Shown here: piece by piece, positions 8,653 to 16,795 of the stretch
Layout of the letters: each line of letters opens with the position of its first letter
How positions within the stretch are numbered: the stretch's first letter is position 1
Assembly (NCBI RefSeq): GCF_022842145.1
Contig: NZ_JALHQD010000003.1
Coordinates: forward strand, 186,001-250,000
Direction: 5' to 3'
Origin: Tabrizicola sp.
GTDB lineage: Bacteria > Pseudomonadota > Alphaproteobacteria > Rhodobacterales > Rhodobacteraceae
DNA length: 64,000 nt
The notes under the pieces: model-generated
What the model saw: only the letters and a program-made list of their open reading frames with translations
The model's database searches: none
Told to the model about the DNA's origin: nothing
Program-made: the position numbers and the translations under genes

Positions 8653-10718
8653 CCGCCTCTGTCGTCTTCGCGCCGCTGGTTTCGATGTGGCTGGTCTATG
8701 CCCTGGCCGCCGCTGCTGTGCTTGTGGTGGGTCTGGCGCTGTGGCGCGGGCTTTCGGGCTGGTGGATCCGCGCGCTGGCCCTTGGCGCGCTGGTCCTGGC
8801 CCTTGCAAACCCCGCCTTGCAGGAGGAGGAACGCCAGAACCTCTCGGACATCGTGATCCTGGTGGTCGACGAAAGCGCCAGCCAGTCGCTGGGTGACCGC
8901 GCCTCGCAGACCGAGGCTGCCATCGCTTCGGTCCAGGCCGAGATCGCGCAGATGCCGAACACGGAACTCCGCATCCACCGCGTCGGTGACGGGGACGAGG
9001 ATGCCGGGACGCTGGCCATGACCGCCCTCGCCGAAGCCCTTGCCGAGGAACCCCGCGCGCGGGTGGCGGGCGCGATCCTTCTGACCGACGGTCGGGTCCA
9101 CGACCTTGGCGTCGTCCCGAACCTGCCCGCGCCGCTGCAGGTCCTGCTGACGGGCCGCGAGGCCGATTGGGACCGCCGCATCGTCGTCAAGAACGCCCCC
9201 GCCTTCGCCATCATCGGCGAAGAGTTCCAGCTTGAGCTGCGCGTCGAGGACATCGGCGCCGCCCCGGCCCTGGGAGCCGAGGTCGAGCTGACCATCGCGA
9301 TCGACACCGAGGAACCCGCGACCTACACCGTGCCCCTGAACGAGGATCTCGAACTGCCGGTGACGCTGCCGCATGGCGGGGCGAACGTGTTGCAATTCTC
9401 GGTCAAGCCGGTCGAAGGCGAGATCACCGACCGCAACAATGCCTCCGCCGTGCAGATCAACGGGGTGCGCGACCGGCTGCGGGTGCTTCTGATCAGTGGC
9501 GAACCCCACGCCGGGGAACGCGTCTGGCGCAACTTGTTGAAATCCGACGCGGCGGTGGATCTGGTCCACTTCACCATCCTGCGCCCCCCGGAAAAGCAGG
9601 ACGGCGTGCCGGTCGACGAGCTTTCCCTCATCGCCTTCCCGACCCGCGAGCTGTTCGTCGAGAAGATCGAGGAATTCGACCTGATCATCTTCGACCGCTA
9701 CCGGATGCGGGGCATCCTGCCGATGTCCTATATCGAGAATATTGTCACCTATGTCCGGGGTGGCGGCACCGTCCTTGTGGCAGCGGGGCCGGAGTTTGGC
9801 GCGGTGGACAGCCTTTACCGCTCGCCACTGGCCGAAATCCTGCCGGTCGCGCCGACCGCGCAGGTGATCGAAGAGGGGTACCGCCCTGCGCTGACCGAGC
9901 TTGGCCGCCGCCATCCCGTCACCGAGGGGCTTGAGGCCGAGGCCCCCGAAGGCGGCTGGGGCCGCTGGTTCCGGCTGATCGAGGTCGAGCAGGTCGATGG
10001 TCAGGTGCTGATGTCGGGTCCGGGTGACCGGCCGCTTCTGGTCCTGAACCGGGTCGATGCGGGTCGGGTCGCGGTGCTTGCCTCGGACCACGCCTGGCTT
10101 TGGGGCCGCGGGTATGAAGGTGGCGGCCCGCAGCTGGAACTGCTGCGCCGGCTGGCGCACTGGATGCTGAAGGAACCCGAGCTTGAGGAAGAGACGCTGA
10201 CCGCCGAGGTCAAGGGCGAGGCGATGACCATCATCCGCCGGACCCTGGCCGAGGAAGACCCGGGCCCCGTCACGATCATCGGTCCTGACGGCACGACGAG
10301 CGAACTTGCCATGCCGCTGGCCGCGCCGGGCCGCTATGAGGCCGTTTTCCAGGCCCCGGTGCTGGGGCTTTATCGGCTGGAACAGGGCGCGTTGACCCGC
10401 GTGATCGCCGTTGGCCCCGCGCAGCCGCGCGAGTTTGTCGAGACCATCGCCTCGGGCGCCGACCTGGCACCCTTGGCTGATACGACCCGAGGCGGCGTCA
10501 CCCGGCTGGAACCCGGCAACCCCGATATCCGCACGGTCGCCGAGGGCCGCCTTGCCGTCGGCCGCGGCTGGATCGGCATCACCCCGCGCGAGGCCTACCT
10601 TACGACTGAGGTGAACGTCGTGCCCTTCCTGCCCGCCTGGGCCTGGCTGCTGATCGCTGCCGGCCTCGCCGTGGTCGCCTGGCTGGTCGAGGGCCGCAAG
10701 GGCGCGAAGGCGGCCTGA
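8649..10718 (+). CDS. Membrane protein with VWA-like and amidotransferase-like domains
   Basis: This 689-residue protein overlaps the preceding gene by 4 bases (ATGA). Two N-terminal membrane segments lie at about residues 9-55. A VWA-like domain follows with a DxSxS metal-site motif in VILVVDESASQS, near residue 75. A long beta-rich part contains a ThuA/amidotransferase-like stretch with YVRGGGTVLVAAGPEFG. A C-terminal membrane anchor (FLPAWAWLLIAAGLAVVAWL) is near 655-675. It is the last gene of the MoxR operon and ends at a large stem-loop. The operon is common in alphaproteobacteria, but the biochemical role of this component is not established. Confidence 0.85.
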   Translation: MTASVVFAPLVSMWLVYALAAAAVLVVGLALWRGLSGWWIRALALGALVLALANPALQEEERQNLSDIVILVVDESASQSLGDRASQTEAAIASVQAEIAQMPNTELRIHRVGDGDEDAGTLAMTALAEALAEEPRARVAGAILLTDGRVHDLGVVPNLPAPLQVLLTGREADWDRRIVVKNAPAFAIIGEEFQLELRVEDIGAAPALGAEVELTIAIDTEEPATYTVPLNEDLELPVTLPHGGANVLQFSVKPVEGEITDRNNASAVQINGVRDRLRVLLISGEPHAGERVWRNLLKSDAAVDLVHFTILRPPEKQDGVPVDELSLIAFPTRELFVEKIEEFDLIIFDRYRMRGILPMSYIENIVTYVRGGGTVLVAAGPEFGAVDSLYRSPLAEILPVAPTAQVIEEGYRPALTELGRRHPVTEGLEAEAPEGGWGRWFRLIEVEQVDGQVLMSGPGDRPLLVLNRVDAGRVAVLASDHAWLWGRGYEGGGPQLELLRRLAHWMLKEPELEEETLTAEVKGEAMTIIRRTLAEEDPGPVTIIGPDGTTSELAMPLAAPGRYEAVFQAPVLGLYRLEQGALTRVIAVGPAQPREFVETIASGADLAPLADTTRGGVTRLEPGNPDIRTVAEGRLAVGRGWIGITPREAYLTTEVNVVPFLPAWAWLLIAAGLAVVAWLVEGRKGAKAA

Positions 10719-10722
10719 CCGG

Positions 10723-10791
10723 ACGCTCGTCCCTTCCTTCGGTCGGCCCTCGCTGACGCCAGCGAAGAGCGACCGAAGGAAGCGATGAGCG
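10723..10791. repeat. Long nested stem-loop downstream of the MoxR operon (copy A)
   Basis: A perfect 13-base inverted repeat (CTTCCTTCGGTCG at 10733-10745 with its complement at 10770-10782) is extended on the outside by ACGCTC/GAGCGT and on the inside by a small CTCGCT-TGAC-AGCGA-like hairpin. It begins 5 bases after the stop of the operon and ends before the amine oxidase start. It probably stops transcription or protects the 3' end. A second element of the same design lies at 20484-20547. Confidence 0.75.
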
Positions 10792-10868
10792 TTGCCTGCA
10801 GAGCCCGGCCTTGGCGCGAATCGCTCCGCTTGCCATCCTGTCCGCATTTGAGAGCGGAGGGATTTGGG

Positions 10869-12119
10869 ATGACGGACGTCGATGTCGTGATCGTGGGCGC
10901 TGGCTGCGCCGGTCTGGCCGCCGCCAAGCGGCTTCGGGCGGCGGGGCTGACCTTCCGTGTCGTCGAGGCGATGGACCGCATCGGCGGGCGCGCCCTGACC
11001 ACCACCACCGACTTCGGCCTGCCCTTCGACATCGGCTGTGCCTGGCTGCATGCCGCCGACCGAAATCCCTTCTTCCCCGAAGCCGTCGCGGCAGACTGGA
11101 CCCTCCAGCACCATGACATGGCCCTCGACCACCTCTGGTTCGGCCGCCGGAAAGCGACGGACGCCGAGATGGAGCGCGAGAAGCGTGCCGAGGCCGAGCT
11201 TGCCGCCTGCATCGAACGCCACAGGGGATCAAGCGACCGGCTCTCTGCCCTGGTCGAGGCCTGCCACGGTCTGCGGGTCAGCGCGACCTTTGCCGGGCCG
11301 ATGGACTTCGGCGCGGATGATGACGAGATCAGCGTTACCGACTACCGCGCGGCGGCGGACCTTGATCCGAACTACTTCACCAGGGAAGGCTTCGGCGCGC
11401 TGATCCACCGCTGGGGCGCGGACGTGCCGGTCACGCTGGGCACGCCGGTCAAGCGCATCCGTTGGGATGGACCGGGGGTCGAGGTCGAAACGGCGCAGGG
11501 GACGATCCGGGCAGAGGCGGTCATCGTCACCGTCTCGACCGGGGTGCTGGCCTTCGAGGACATCGCCTTCACTCCCGACCTTCCCGACAGCCATCTGGAA
11601 GCGATCTGCGACCTGCCGATGGGGCTTCTGACCAAGATCCCGGTGAAGATCGAAGGCACGCGCCTCGGCCTGAAGCCTTTCGACGACGTGCTGATCGAAC
11701 GCCACGCCCGCCACGACCTGTACTTCCTGGCCTTCCCCTTCGACACCGACCTCATGGTTGGTTTTGTCGGCGGCGACTTTGCCTGGGAGATGGAGGCGGC
11801 TGGACGTGCGGCAGCTGTCGATTTCGTCACCGACCGGCTGGTGGACATCTTCGGTTCGGATGTGCGCAAAGCCGTCGCTCATGGCAGCATGACCAACTGG
11901 TCGGCCGAACGTCATGTCCGGGGCGCCTATGCCGCCGCCCGTCCTGGGAAGGCCCATGCCCGTGAAGTGCTGAAGGATCCGGTGGGCGAAAGGATCTGGT
12001 TCGCGGGCGAAGCGCTGGCGGGTAGCCTGAAGCAGACCGCCGCCGGGGCGCGGTTGTCTGGCGAGGCGGTGGCGGGGCAGGTGGCGCTATGGCTCTCGCA
12101 TCAGGATGACGCGGCGTGA
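10869..12119 (+). CDS. FAD-dependent amine oxidase family protein
   Basis: This 416-residue flavin amine oxidase has an N-terminal FAD dinucleotide motif (VVIVGAGCAGLAAAKRL), the GG-motif IGGRALT, and the C-terminal flavin-binding block WFAGEALAGSLKQTAAGARLSGEAVA. The ATG at 10869 is preceded by GGAGGG; a longer in-frame start at 10785 would overlap the stem-loop and is rejected. The family includes monoamine and polyamine oxidases and protoporphyrinogen or carotenoid oxidases. The short length and lack of extra domains fit a bacterial amine or polyamine oxidase, but the substrate is not evident. Its 3' end overlaps the convergent DUF599 gene by 33 bases. Confidence 0.88.
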   Translation: MTDVDVVIVGAGCAGLAAAKRLRAAGLTFRVVEAMDRIGGRALTTTTDFGLPFDIGCAWLHAADRNPFFPEAVAADWTLQHHDMALDHLWFGRRKATDAEMEREKRAEAELAACIERHRGSSDRLSALVEACHGLRVSATFAGPMDFGADDDEISVTDYRAAADLDPNYFTREGFGALIHRWGADVPVTLGTPVKRIRWDGPGVEVETAQGTIRAEAVIVTVSTGVLAFEDIAFTPDLPDSHLEAICDLPMGLLTKIPVKIEGTRLGLKPFDDVLIERHARHDLYFLAFPFDTDLMVGFVGGDFAWEMEAAGRAAAVDFVTDRLVDIFGSDVRKAVAHGSMTNWSAERHVRGAYAAARPGKAHAREVLKDPVGERIWFAGEALAGSLKQTAAGARLSGEAVAGQVALWLSHQDDAA

Positions 12120-12776
12120 GTGGCTGGCAAACTCGCGCCGTAGCAGGATGCCGGTGGCCAGTACCGTCCCCGTCAGGAGCCCCCAGGGGCCAAGCAGCCA
12201 GCCAAGCGCGGCGAGGGCGAAGTAGATCGACTTCAGGCCCCGGTTGAAGCTGCGCGCGGCCGTGATGTTGATCTCGGCCGCCTGGCCCGCGCGGTGAAAG
12301 GCGAGGCGGTCTTCCGGGTCGTTCGGGACGGCGGCCATCAGGATCGAACAATAGCCGAAGAGGCGATGCGCCCAGACGAACTTCAGCAGCGCATTGGCGA
12401 GAAACCCGATCACCGGCAGCATCTTGAGGGCCACGTCCGGCCCGGTCCCGGCCAGGGGCAGCTCGTCCGTCAGCCTTTGCACCGCCGCCGCATTGCCGAT
12501 CAGCGCCACGCCACCCCCGATGGCGATCATGCAGGCACTGGCGAAGAACGCCGTCCCCTGCCGCAAGCTGTCGATCAGCGTCGCGTCGAAGATCCGGGGC
12601 TGTCGCGTGACGAAAGTCCGCATCCAGTCGCGGCGATACTCCTCCATCAGGACCGAGACCGAGGGCCGGCTTTGGGTCGGATGCTCGCTCAGCCAGCCCG
12701 AGATCAGCCAGGCCAGGACCAGCCCCGCCAACAGGAGGAGGTCAAATGTCGGAAGGCTGCCAAGGTCCATTGTCAT
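12087..12776 (-). CDS. DUF599 domain membrane protein
   Basis: This 229-residue integral membrane protein matches DUF599. Helices are visible at about residues 12-28 (FDLLLLAGLVLAWLISGWL), 75-97, 110-130 and 180-205. The conserved cytoplasmic loop WMRTFVTRQPRIFDATLIDSL and the FNRGLKSIYFALAALGWLLGPWG block are family hallmarks. Function is unknown. It runs antisense to, and overlaps by 33 bases, the end of the amine oxidase gene, and starts 82 bases from divergent glcD. An alternative ATG lies two codons in at 12770; neither has a clear ribosome site. Confidence 0.88.
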   Translation of the reverse strand: MTMDLGSLPTFDLLLLAGLVLAWLISGWLSEHPTQSRPSVSVLMEEYRRDWMRTFVTRQPRIFDATLIDSLRQGTAFFASACMIAIGGGVALIGNAAAVQRLTDELPLAGTGPDVALKMLPVIGFLANALLKFVWAHRLFGYCSILMAAVPNDPEDRLAFHRAGQAAEINITAARSFNRGLKSIYFALAALGWLLGPWGLLTGTVLATGILLRREFASHSRRVILMREP

Positions 12777-12804
12777 GGCTGAACACTAGGGGCGGGGTTT
12801 TTCC

Positions 12805-12840
12805 TTGTCAGCAGGTGAAATTGGTTATATTTCTTTACCA
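12805..12840 (+). promoter_or_regulatory. Candidate glcDEF promoter/operator
   Basis: Between the divergent DUF599 and glcD genes, TTGTCA (12805-12810) is followed by an AT-rich TATATT (12826-12831; spacing 15) or TATTTC (12828-12833; spacing 17). That would place a start site about 20 bases before the glcD ATG. TGGT (12822-12825) and ACCA (12837-12840) form a short inverted repeat over the -10 region that could bind a regulator. This is a reading by eye only. Confidence 0.35.
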
Positions 12841-12858
12841 GTCAGCGGGAGGTTGCCA

Positions 12859-14292
12859 ATGGACATGCCAGCGCCGGACCTTGGGGTCATCTCGCGGAAA
12901 GCCCGCATCGTGGCGCGGTTGCGCGCGATCCTGCCCGCCGACGCGGTGATCGACGCGCTGGAGGAGTTGCGCGTCTACGAATGCGATGCGCTGACCGCCT
13001 ACCGCTGCCCGCCTCTGGCCGCTGTCCTCCCGCGGACGACCGAAGAGGTCAGCGCCGTGCTGCGGGTCTGCTGGGAAGAAGGCGTGCCGGTGGTGCCGCG
13101 CGGATCGGGGACCAGCCTCGCCGGGGGCGCGATGCCGACGGCGGATTCGGTGATCCTGGGGGTCGCGCGGATGAATGCGGTGATCGAGACGGATTACGAG
13201 AACCGCTTCATCCGGGTGCAATCGGGCCGGACCAACCTGTCGGTCAGCGGCGCGGTGGAGGCGGAAGGGTTCTTCTACGCGCCCGATCCCTCCAGCCAGC
13301 TGGCCTGCGCCATTGCCGGAAACATCGCGATGAACTCCGGCGGGGCGCATTGCCTGAAATACGGCGTCACGACCAACAACCTGCTGGGCGTGACCCTGGT
13401 CAAGATGGACGGAACTGTAGTGACACTCGGCGGACCCTGGGGCGATCCGTCGGGGCTGGACCTGCTGGGCGTCGTCTGCGGGTCCGAGGGACAGCTTGGC
13501 GTGGTGACCGAGGCCTGGCTGCGCATCCTGCCGAAGCCCGAAGGCGCGCGGCCGGTGCTGGTGGGCTTCAACTCGAACGAGGTCGCCGGGGCCTGCGTGG
13601 CCGACATCATCCGGGCGGGAATCCTGCCTGTCGCCATCGAGTTCATGGACCGACCCTGCATCCGCGCCACCGAGGCCTTCGCCAAGGCCGGCTACCCGGA
13701 TTGCGAGGCGCTTCTCATCATCGAGGTGGAGGGGTCGGACGCCGAGATCAGCGAACAGCTTGCCCGCATCCGTCAGATCGCCCTTGCGCATGAGCCGGTG
13801 GAGTTCCGCGAAGCCGCCGACGAGGACCAGGCCAAGCGCATCTGGCTGGGACGGAAATCGGCCTTCGGGGCGATGGGACAGATCAACGACTACATGTGCC
13901 TTGACGGCACGATCCCGGTCTCCTCGCTGGCGCATGTCCTGAAGCGGATCGGCGAGATGAGCCGCGAGTTCGGGCTGGATGTCGGCAACGTCTTCCACGC
14001 GGGCGACGGCAACATGCACCCGCTGATCCTGTTCGACGCGAACAAGCCCGGCGATCTGGAACGTTGCGAGGCCTTCGGGGCCGAAATCCTGAAGCTTTGC
14101 GTCGAAGTCGGGGGCTGCCTGACGGGCGAGCATGGCGTCGGGATCGAAAAGCGCGACCTGATGGCGGTGCAGTTCGCGCCCGAGGACATGGAAGCGCAGA
14201 TGCGGGTGAAGGACGTGTTCGATCCGAAATGGCTGCTGAACCCGGCGAAGGTGTTTCCGCTGGGTATCAGTGCCGTAAGGCGCGCGGGTTGA
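12859..14292 (+). CDS. glcD: Glycolate oxidase subunit GlcD (FAD-linked)
   Basis: This 477-residue FAD-linked oxidase subunit starts at the ATG at 12859 (MDMPAPDL), preceded by GGGAGG; a longer start at 12805 lies in the promoter region and is rejected. The PCMH-type FAD domain is marked by PRTTEEVSAVLRVC and VPRGSGTSLAGGAMP, and by NIAMNSGGAHCLKYG. The C-terminal FAD-oxidase domain has NVFHAGDGNMHPLILFD and GEHGVGIEKRDLM. GlcD with GlcE and GlcF oxidises glycolate, and often lactate, to glyoxylate and passes electrons to the quinone pool at the membrane. glcE and glcF follow directly. Confidence 0.95.
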   Translation: MDMPAPDLGVISRKARIVARLRAILPADAVIDALEELRVYECDALTAYRCPPLAAVLPRTTEEVSAVLRVCWEEGVPVVPRGSGTSLAGGAMPTADSVILGVARMNAVIETDYENRFIRVQSGRTNLSVSGAVEAEGFFYAPDPSSQLACAIAGNIAMNSGGAHCLKYGVTTNNLLGVTLVKMDGTVVTLGGPWGDPSGLDLLGVVCGSEGQLGVVTEAWLRILPKPEGARPVLVGFNSNEVAGACVADIIRAGILPVAIEFMDRPCIRATEAFAKAGYPDCEALLIIEVEGSDAEISEQLARIRQIALAHEPVEFREAADEDQAKRIWLGRKSAFGAMGQINDYMCLDGTIPVSSLAHVLKRIGEMSREFGLDVGNVFHAGDGNMHPLILFDANKPGDLERCEAFGAEILKLCVEVGGCLTGEHGVGIEKRDLMAVQFAPEDMEAQMRVKDVFDPKWLLNPAKVFPLGISAVRRAG

Positions 14293-14295
14293 CCG

Positions 14296-14345
14296 CCGGG
14301 GGCCAGCCCCCGGACCCCCGGGATATTTGTGCAAAGATGAAAGGC
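14296..14345 (+). repeat. Hairpin plus GGGATATTTG motif between glcD and glcE (copy A)
   Basis: Just after the glcD stop, an 8-base inverted repeat (CCGGGGGC/GCCCCCGG, 14296-14313) is followed by ACCCCCGGGATATTTG and CAAAGATGAAAGG. The core recurs at 51329-51365 and 63563-63601. The hairpin sits inside the glc operon, so it could reduce readthrough or set the glcD:glcEF ratio. Confidence 0.65.
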
Positions 14346-14351
14346 AGGTCG

Positions 14352-15434
14352 ATGCGGCCGACGAGCGAAGCGGAACTGGCGGAAGCCGTGGCAGGTGCCT
14401 CCGGGCCGCTTCTGGTGCGGGGCGGCGGCACGCGGACGCTGGGCCATGCCGTGGGCGAGGTGCTGGAAACCGGCGGCCTGTCGGGGGTGGAGCTTTACGA
14501 ACCCGGAGCCCTGACGCTGGTGGTGAGGGCCGGGACGGCACTGGCCGAGGTGACGCAGGTGCTGGCAGGCGAACGCCAGCGGCTGGCGTTCGAGGTGCCG
14601 GACTTGCGCGGGCTTCTGGGCCGCGAGGGCGTGTCGACCATCGGGGGTGTGGTGGCGTCAAACGCCTCGGGCCCGCGGCGGGTGCAGGTCGGGGCCTGCC
14701 GGGATGCGCTTTTGGGCGTGCGCTTCGTCGACGGGGCCGGGACGGTGGTGAAGAATGGCGGGCGAGTGATGAAGAACGTCACCGGCTATGATCTGGTAAA
14801 GCTTCTGGCCGGCAGCCGGGGGACTCTGGGCGTGCTGAGCGAGGTCAGCTTCAAGGTGCAGGCCCAGCCCGAGGCCGAGGCGACGCTGATGGTCGAGGGG
14901 CTTGATGACGTGGCGGGGCTTGCGGCGCTGCGTGCGGCCCTGGGATCGCCGTTTGATGTCTCGGGGGCGGCGCGGCACGGGGGGCGGAGCCTGATCCGCG
15001 TCGAGGGGATGGCGGGATCGGTGGGGTATCGGGTTCGCGAATTGACAGCGCGGATCGGCGGCGAGATTTCGGTGGTCGAGGGCGAGGCTTCGGCGGCGCT
15101 TTGGCGGCAGGTGCGGGACGTGGTGCCCTTCCACACTCGCACGGGCGACGTCTGGCGGATTGCGACCCTTCCCACGGTGGCCGCCATGATCGTGGAGCAG
15201 CTGAAGGGCGAGGCAGTCTGGGACTGGGGCGGTGGGCTGATCTGGCTTTTGCTGGACCCCGGCCGGGGCGCTGACGTCGCGGCGGCCATCGCGGGGCGCG
15301 GACATGCCACGCTGGTCCGGGGGCAGGGCGCGCCCGCCTTCCCACCGGAGGCGCCGGAGGTTGCGGCGCTGGTCGCGGGCGTGAAGGCGAAGTTCGATCC
15401 GCGCGGAATACTCAATGCCGGGATGATGGGCTGA
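14352..15434 (+). CDS. glcE: Glycolate oxidase subunit GlcE (FAD-binding)
   Basis: This 360-residue GlcE-type subunit has the FAD-binding signature GVSTIGGVVASNASGPRRV, the follow-on KNVTGYDLVKLLAGSRGTLGVLSEVSF, and a C-terminal KAKFDPRGILNAG typical of the family. Start ATG at 14352 (MRPTSEAELAEA) is preferred because AGGCAGG lies just upstream. An ATG 15 bases earlier is part of the repeated AAAGATGAAAG motif. The gene overlaps glcF by one base. GlcE lacks its own iron-sulfur centres and works as the second flavin subunit of the glycolate oxidase complex. Confidence 0.93.
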   Translation: MRPTSEAELAEAVAGASGPLLVRGGGTRTLGHAVGEVLETGGLSGVELYEPGALTLVVRAGTALAEVTQVLAGERQRLAFEVPDLRGLLGREGVSTIGGVVASNASGPRRVQVGACRDALLGVRFVDGAGTVVKNGGRVMKNVTGYDLVKLLAGSRGTLGVLSEVSFKVQAQPEAEATLMVEGLDDVAGLAALRAALGSPFDVSGAARHGGRSLIRVEGMAGSVGYRVRELTARIGGEISVVEGEASAALWRQVRDVVPFHTRTGDVWRIATLPTVAAMIVEQLKGEAVWDWGGGLIWLLLDPGRGADVAAAIAGRGHATLVRGQGAPAFPPEAPEVAALVAGVKAKFDPRGILNAGMMG

Positions 15435-16720
15435 TGCAGACGAACTTCACCGCCGAACAGTTGACCGACCCCGGCATCCAGCGGGCGAACGAGATCCTGC
15501 GCTCTTGCGTGCATTGCGGCTTCTGCACCGCGACCTGCCCGACCTATCAGGTGCTGGGCGACGAGCTCGACAGTCCCCGGGGCCGCATCTATCTGATCAA
15601 GGACATGCTGGAGGCGGGCCGCCCGGCGGATGAGAAGACCGTCAAGCACATCGACCGCTGCCTGTCCTGCCTCGCCTGCATGACCACCTGTCCCTCGGGC
15701 GTGCATTACATGCACCTCGTCGACCACGCCCGGGCGCATATCGAGAAGACCTACAAGCGCCCCCTGATGGACCGGGTCCTGCGCGCCGTTCTGGCGCGGG
15801 TGATCCCCTATCCGGGCCGCTTCAGGCTGGCGCTGCTGGCGGCCAAGATCGGCAGGCCCTTTGCCTGGATGATCCCCGACGCGCGGGTTCAGGCGATGCT
15901 GCGGATGGCCCCGAAGACGATCCCCCCGGTCAGCCGCAACGATGACCCGCAGGTCTTCCCGGCGCAAGGCGAACGGCGGATGCGAGTCGCGTTGATGACG
16001 GGCTGCGCTCAAAAGGCGCTGAACACCGACATCAACGACGCCACCATCCGGCTTTTGCGGCGGCTGGGCTGCGAGGTCGTCGTGGCGAAGGGCCAGGGCT
16101 GCTGCGGGGCCCTGACGCATCACATGGGCAAGGAGGACCTGTCCCATGCCTCCGCCGCCGCCAATATCCGCTCCTGGATAGCCGAGAAGCGGGCAGGGGG
16201 GCTGGATGCCATCGTCATCAACACCTCGGGCTGTGGGACGACGGTGAAGGACTACGGCCACATGTTCCGCACCGACCCCTTGGCCGAAGATGCAGCGACC
16301 GTGGCCGGATTGGCCAAGGATATCAGCGAAGTGCTGGTCACACTTGGCCTGCCGCAAGGTGCGCCCAAGGGGTTGCGGGTCGCCTATCATGCGGCCTGCA
16401 GCCTGCAGCACGGCCAGCAGATCAAGACCGCACCCAAAGACCTGCTGAAACGCGCCGGTTTCGAGGTGGTGGAGCCCGCCGACAGCCACCTCTGCTGTGG
16501 CAGCGCGGGCACGTACAACCTCCTCCAGCCCGAAATCAGCGCCGATCTCAAGCGCCGCAAGGTCCGGACGCTGGAGGCAAAAGCCCCCCAGGTCATCGCT
16601 GCGGGCAACATCGGCTGCATGATGCAGATCGGGTCCGGGACCACCGTTCCGGTCGTCCATACCGTCGAACTTCTCGATTGGGCCACAGGGGGGCCGAAAC
16701 CGCGCGCGCTGGAGACGTGA
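15434..16720 (+). CDS. glcF: Glycolate oxidase iron-sulfur subunit GlcF
   Basis: This 428-residue subunit has two ferredoxin-type 4Fe-4S motifs: C25, C28, C31, C35 (CVHCGFCTATCP) and C76, C79, C82, C86 (CLSCLACMTTCP). Two CCG-domain motifs follow, GQGCCGALTHHMG and HLCCGSAGTYN, which bind a further cluster or quinone-linked centre in this family. The ATG overlaps the glcE stop (TGATG). GlcF carries electrons from the GlcDE flavins to the membrane quinone pool. It ends the glcDEF operon; the next gene starts 75 bases downstream. Confidence 0.95.
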   Translation: MQTNFTAEQLTDPGIQRANEILRSCVHCGFCTATCPTYQVLGDELDSPRGRIYLIKDMLEAGRPADEKTVKHIDRCLSCLACMTTCPSGVHYMHLVDHARAHIEKTYKRPLMDRVLRAVLARVIPYPGRFRLALLAAKIGRPFAWMIPDARVQAMLRMAPKTIPPVSRNDDPQVFPAQGERRMRVALMTGCAQKALNTDINDATIRLLRRLGCEVVVAKGQGCCGALTHHMGKEDLSHASAAANIRSWIAEKRAGGLDAIVINTSGCGTTVKDYGHMFRTDPLAEDAATVAGLAKDISEVLVTLGLPQGAPKGLRVAYHAACSLQHGQQIKTAPKDLLKRAGFEVVEPADSHLCCGSAGTYNLLQPEISADLKRRKVRTLEAKAPQVIAAGNIGCMMQIGSGTTVPVVHTVELLDWATGGPKPRALET

Positions 16721-16795
16721 GGGGCTTGCGCTGATCGCCGCAAATCCGCCAAAGTCCGCAGATAGCTCTGCACCCGCGCGGAAAGGGGAGGTTCC

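Noticed and set aside
4603-8808. A 1401-codon open frame on the minus strand
   Set aside because: It is antisense to the MoxR, DUF58 and DUF4159 genes. Its protein is Arg/Gln/Gly/His-rich low complexity with no domain, as expected from high-GC codon shadow.
10785-10868. Longer N-terminus for the amine oxidase
   Set aside because: It would begin inside the stem-loop, lacks a ribosome site, and the 28 added residues precede the FAD motif that normally starts within 10 residues.
8598-11222. An 874-codon minus-strand frame
   Set aside because: Antisense shadow of the VWA-like membrane protein and amine oxidase genes, with no recognisable domain or ribosome site.
12822-12840. FadR/GlcC-type operator upstream of glcD
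   Set aside because: TGGT and ACCA are 11 bases apart, wider than the 3 bases of the FadR-type site, so it is kept only as part of the low-confidence promoter entry.
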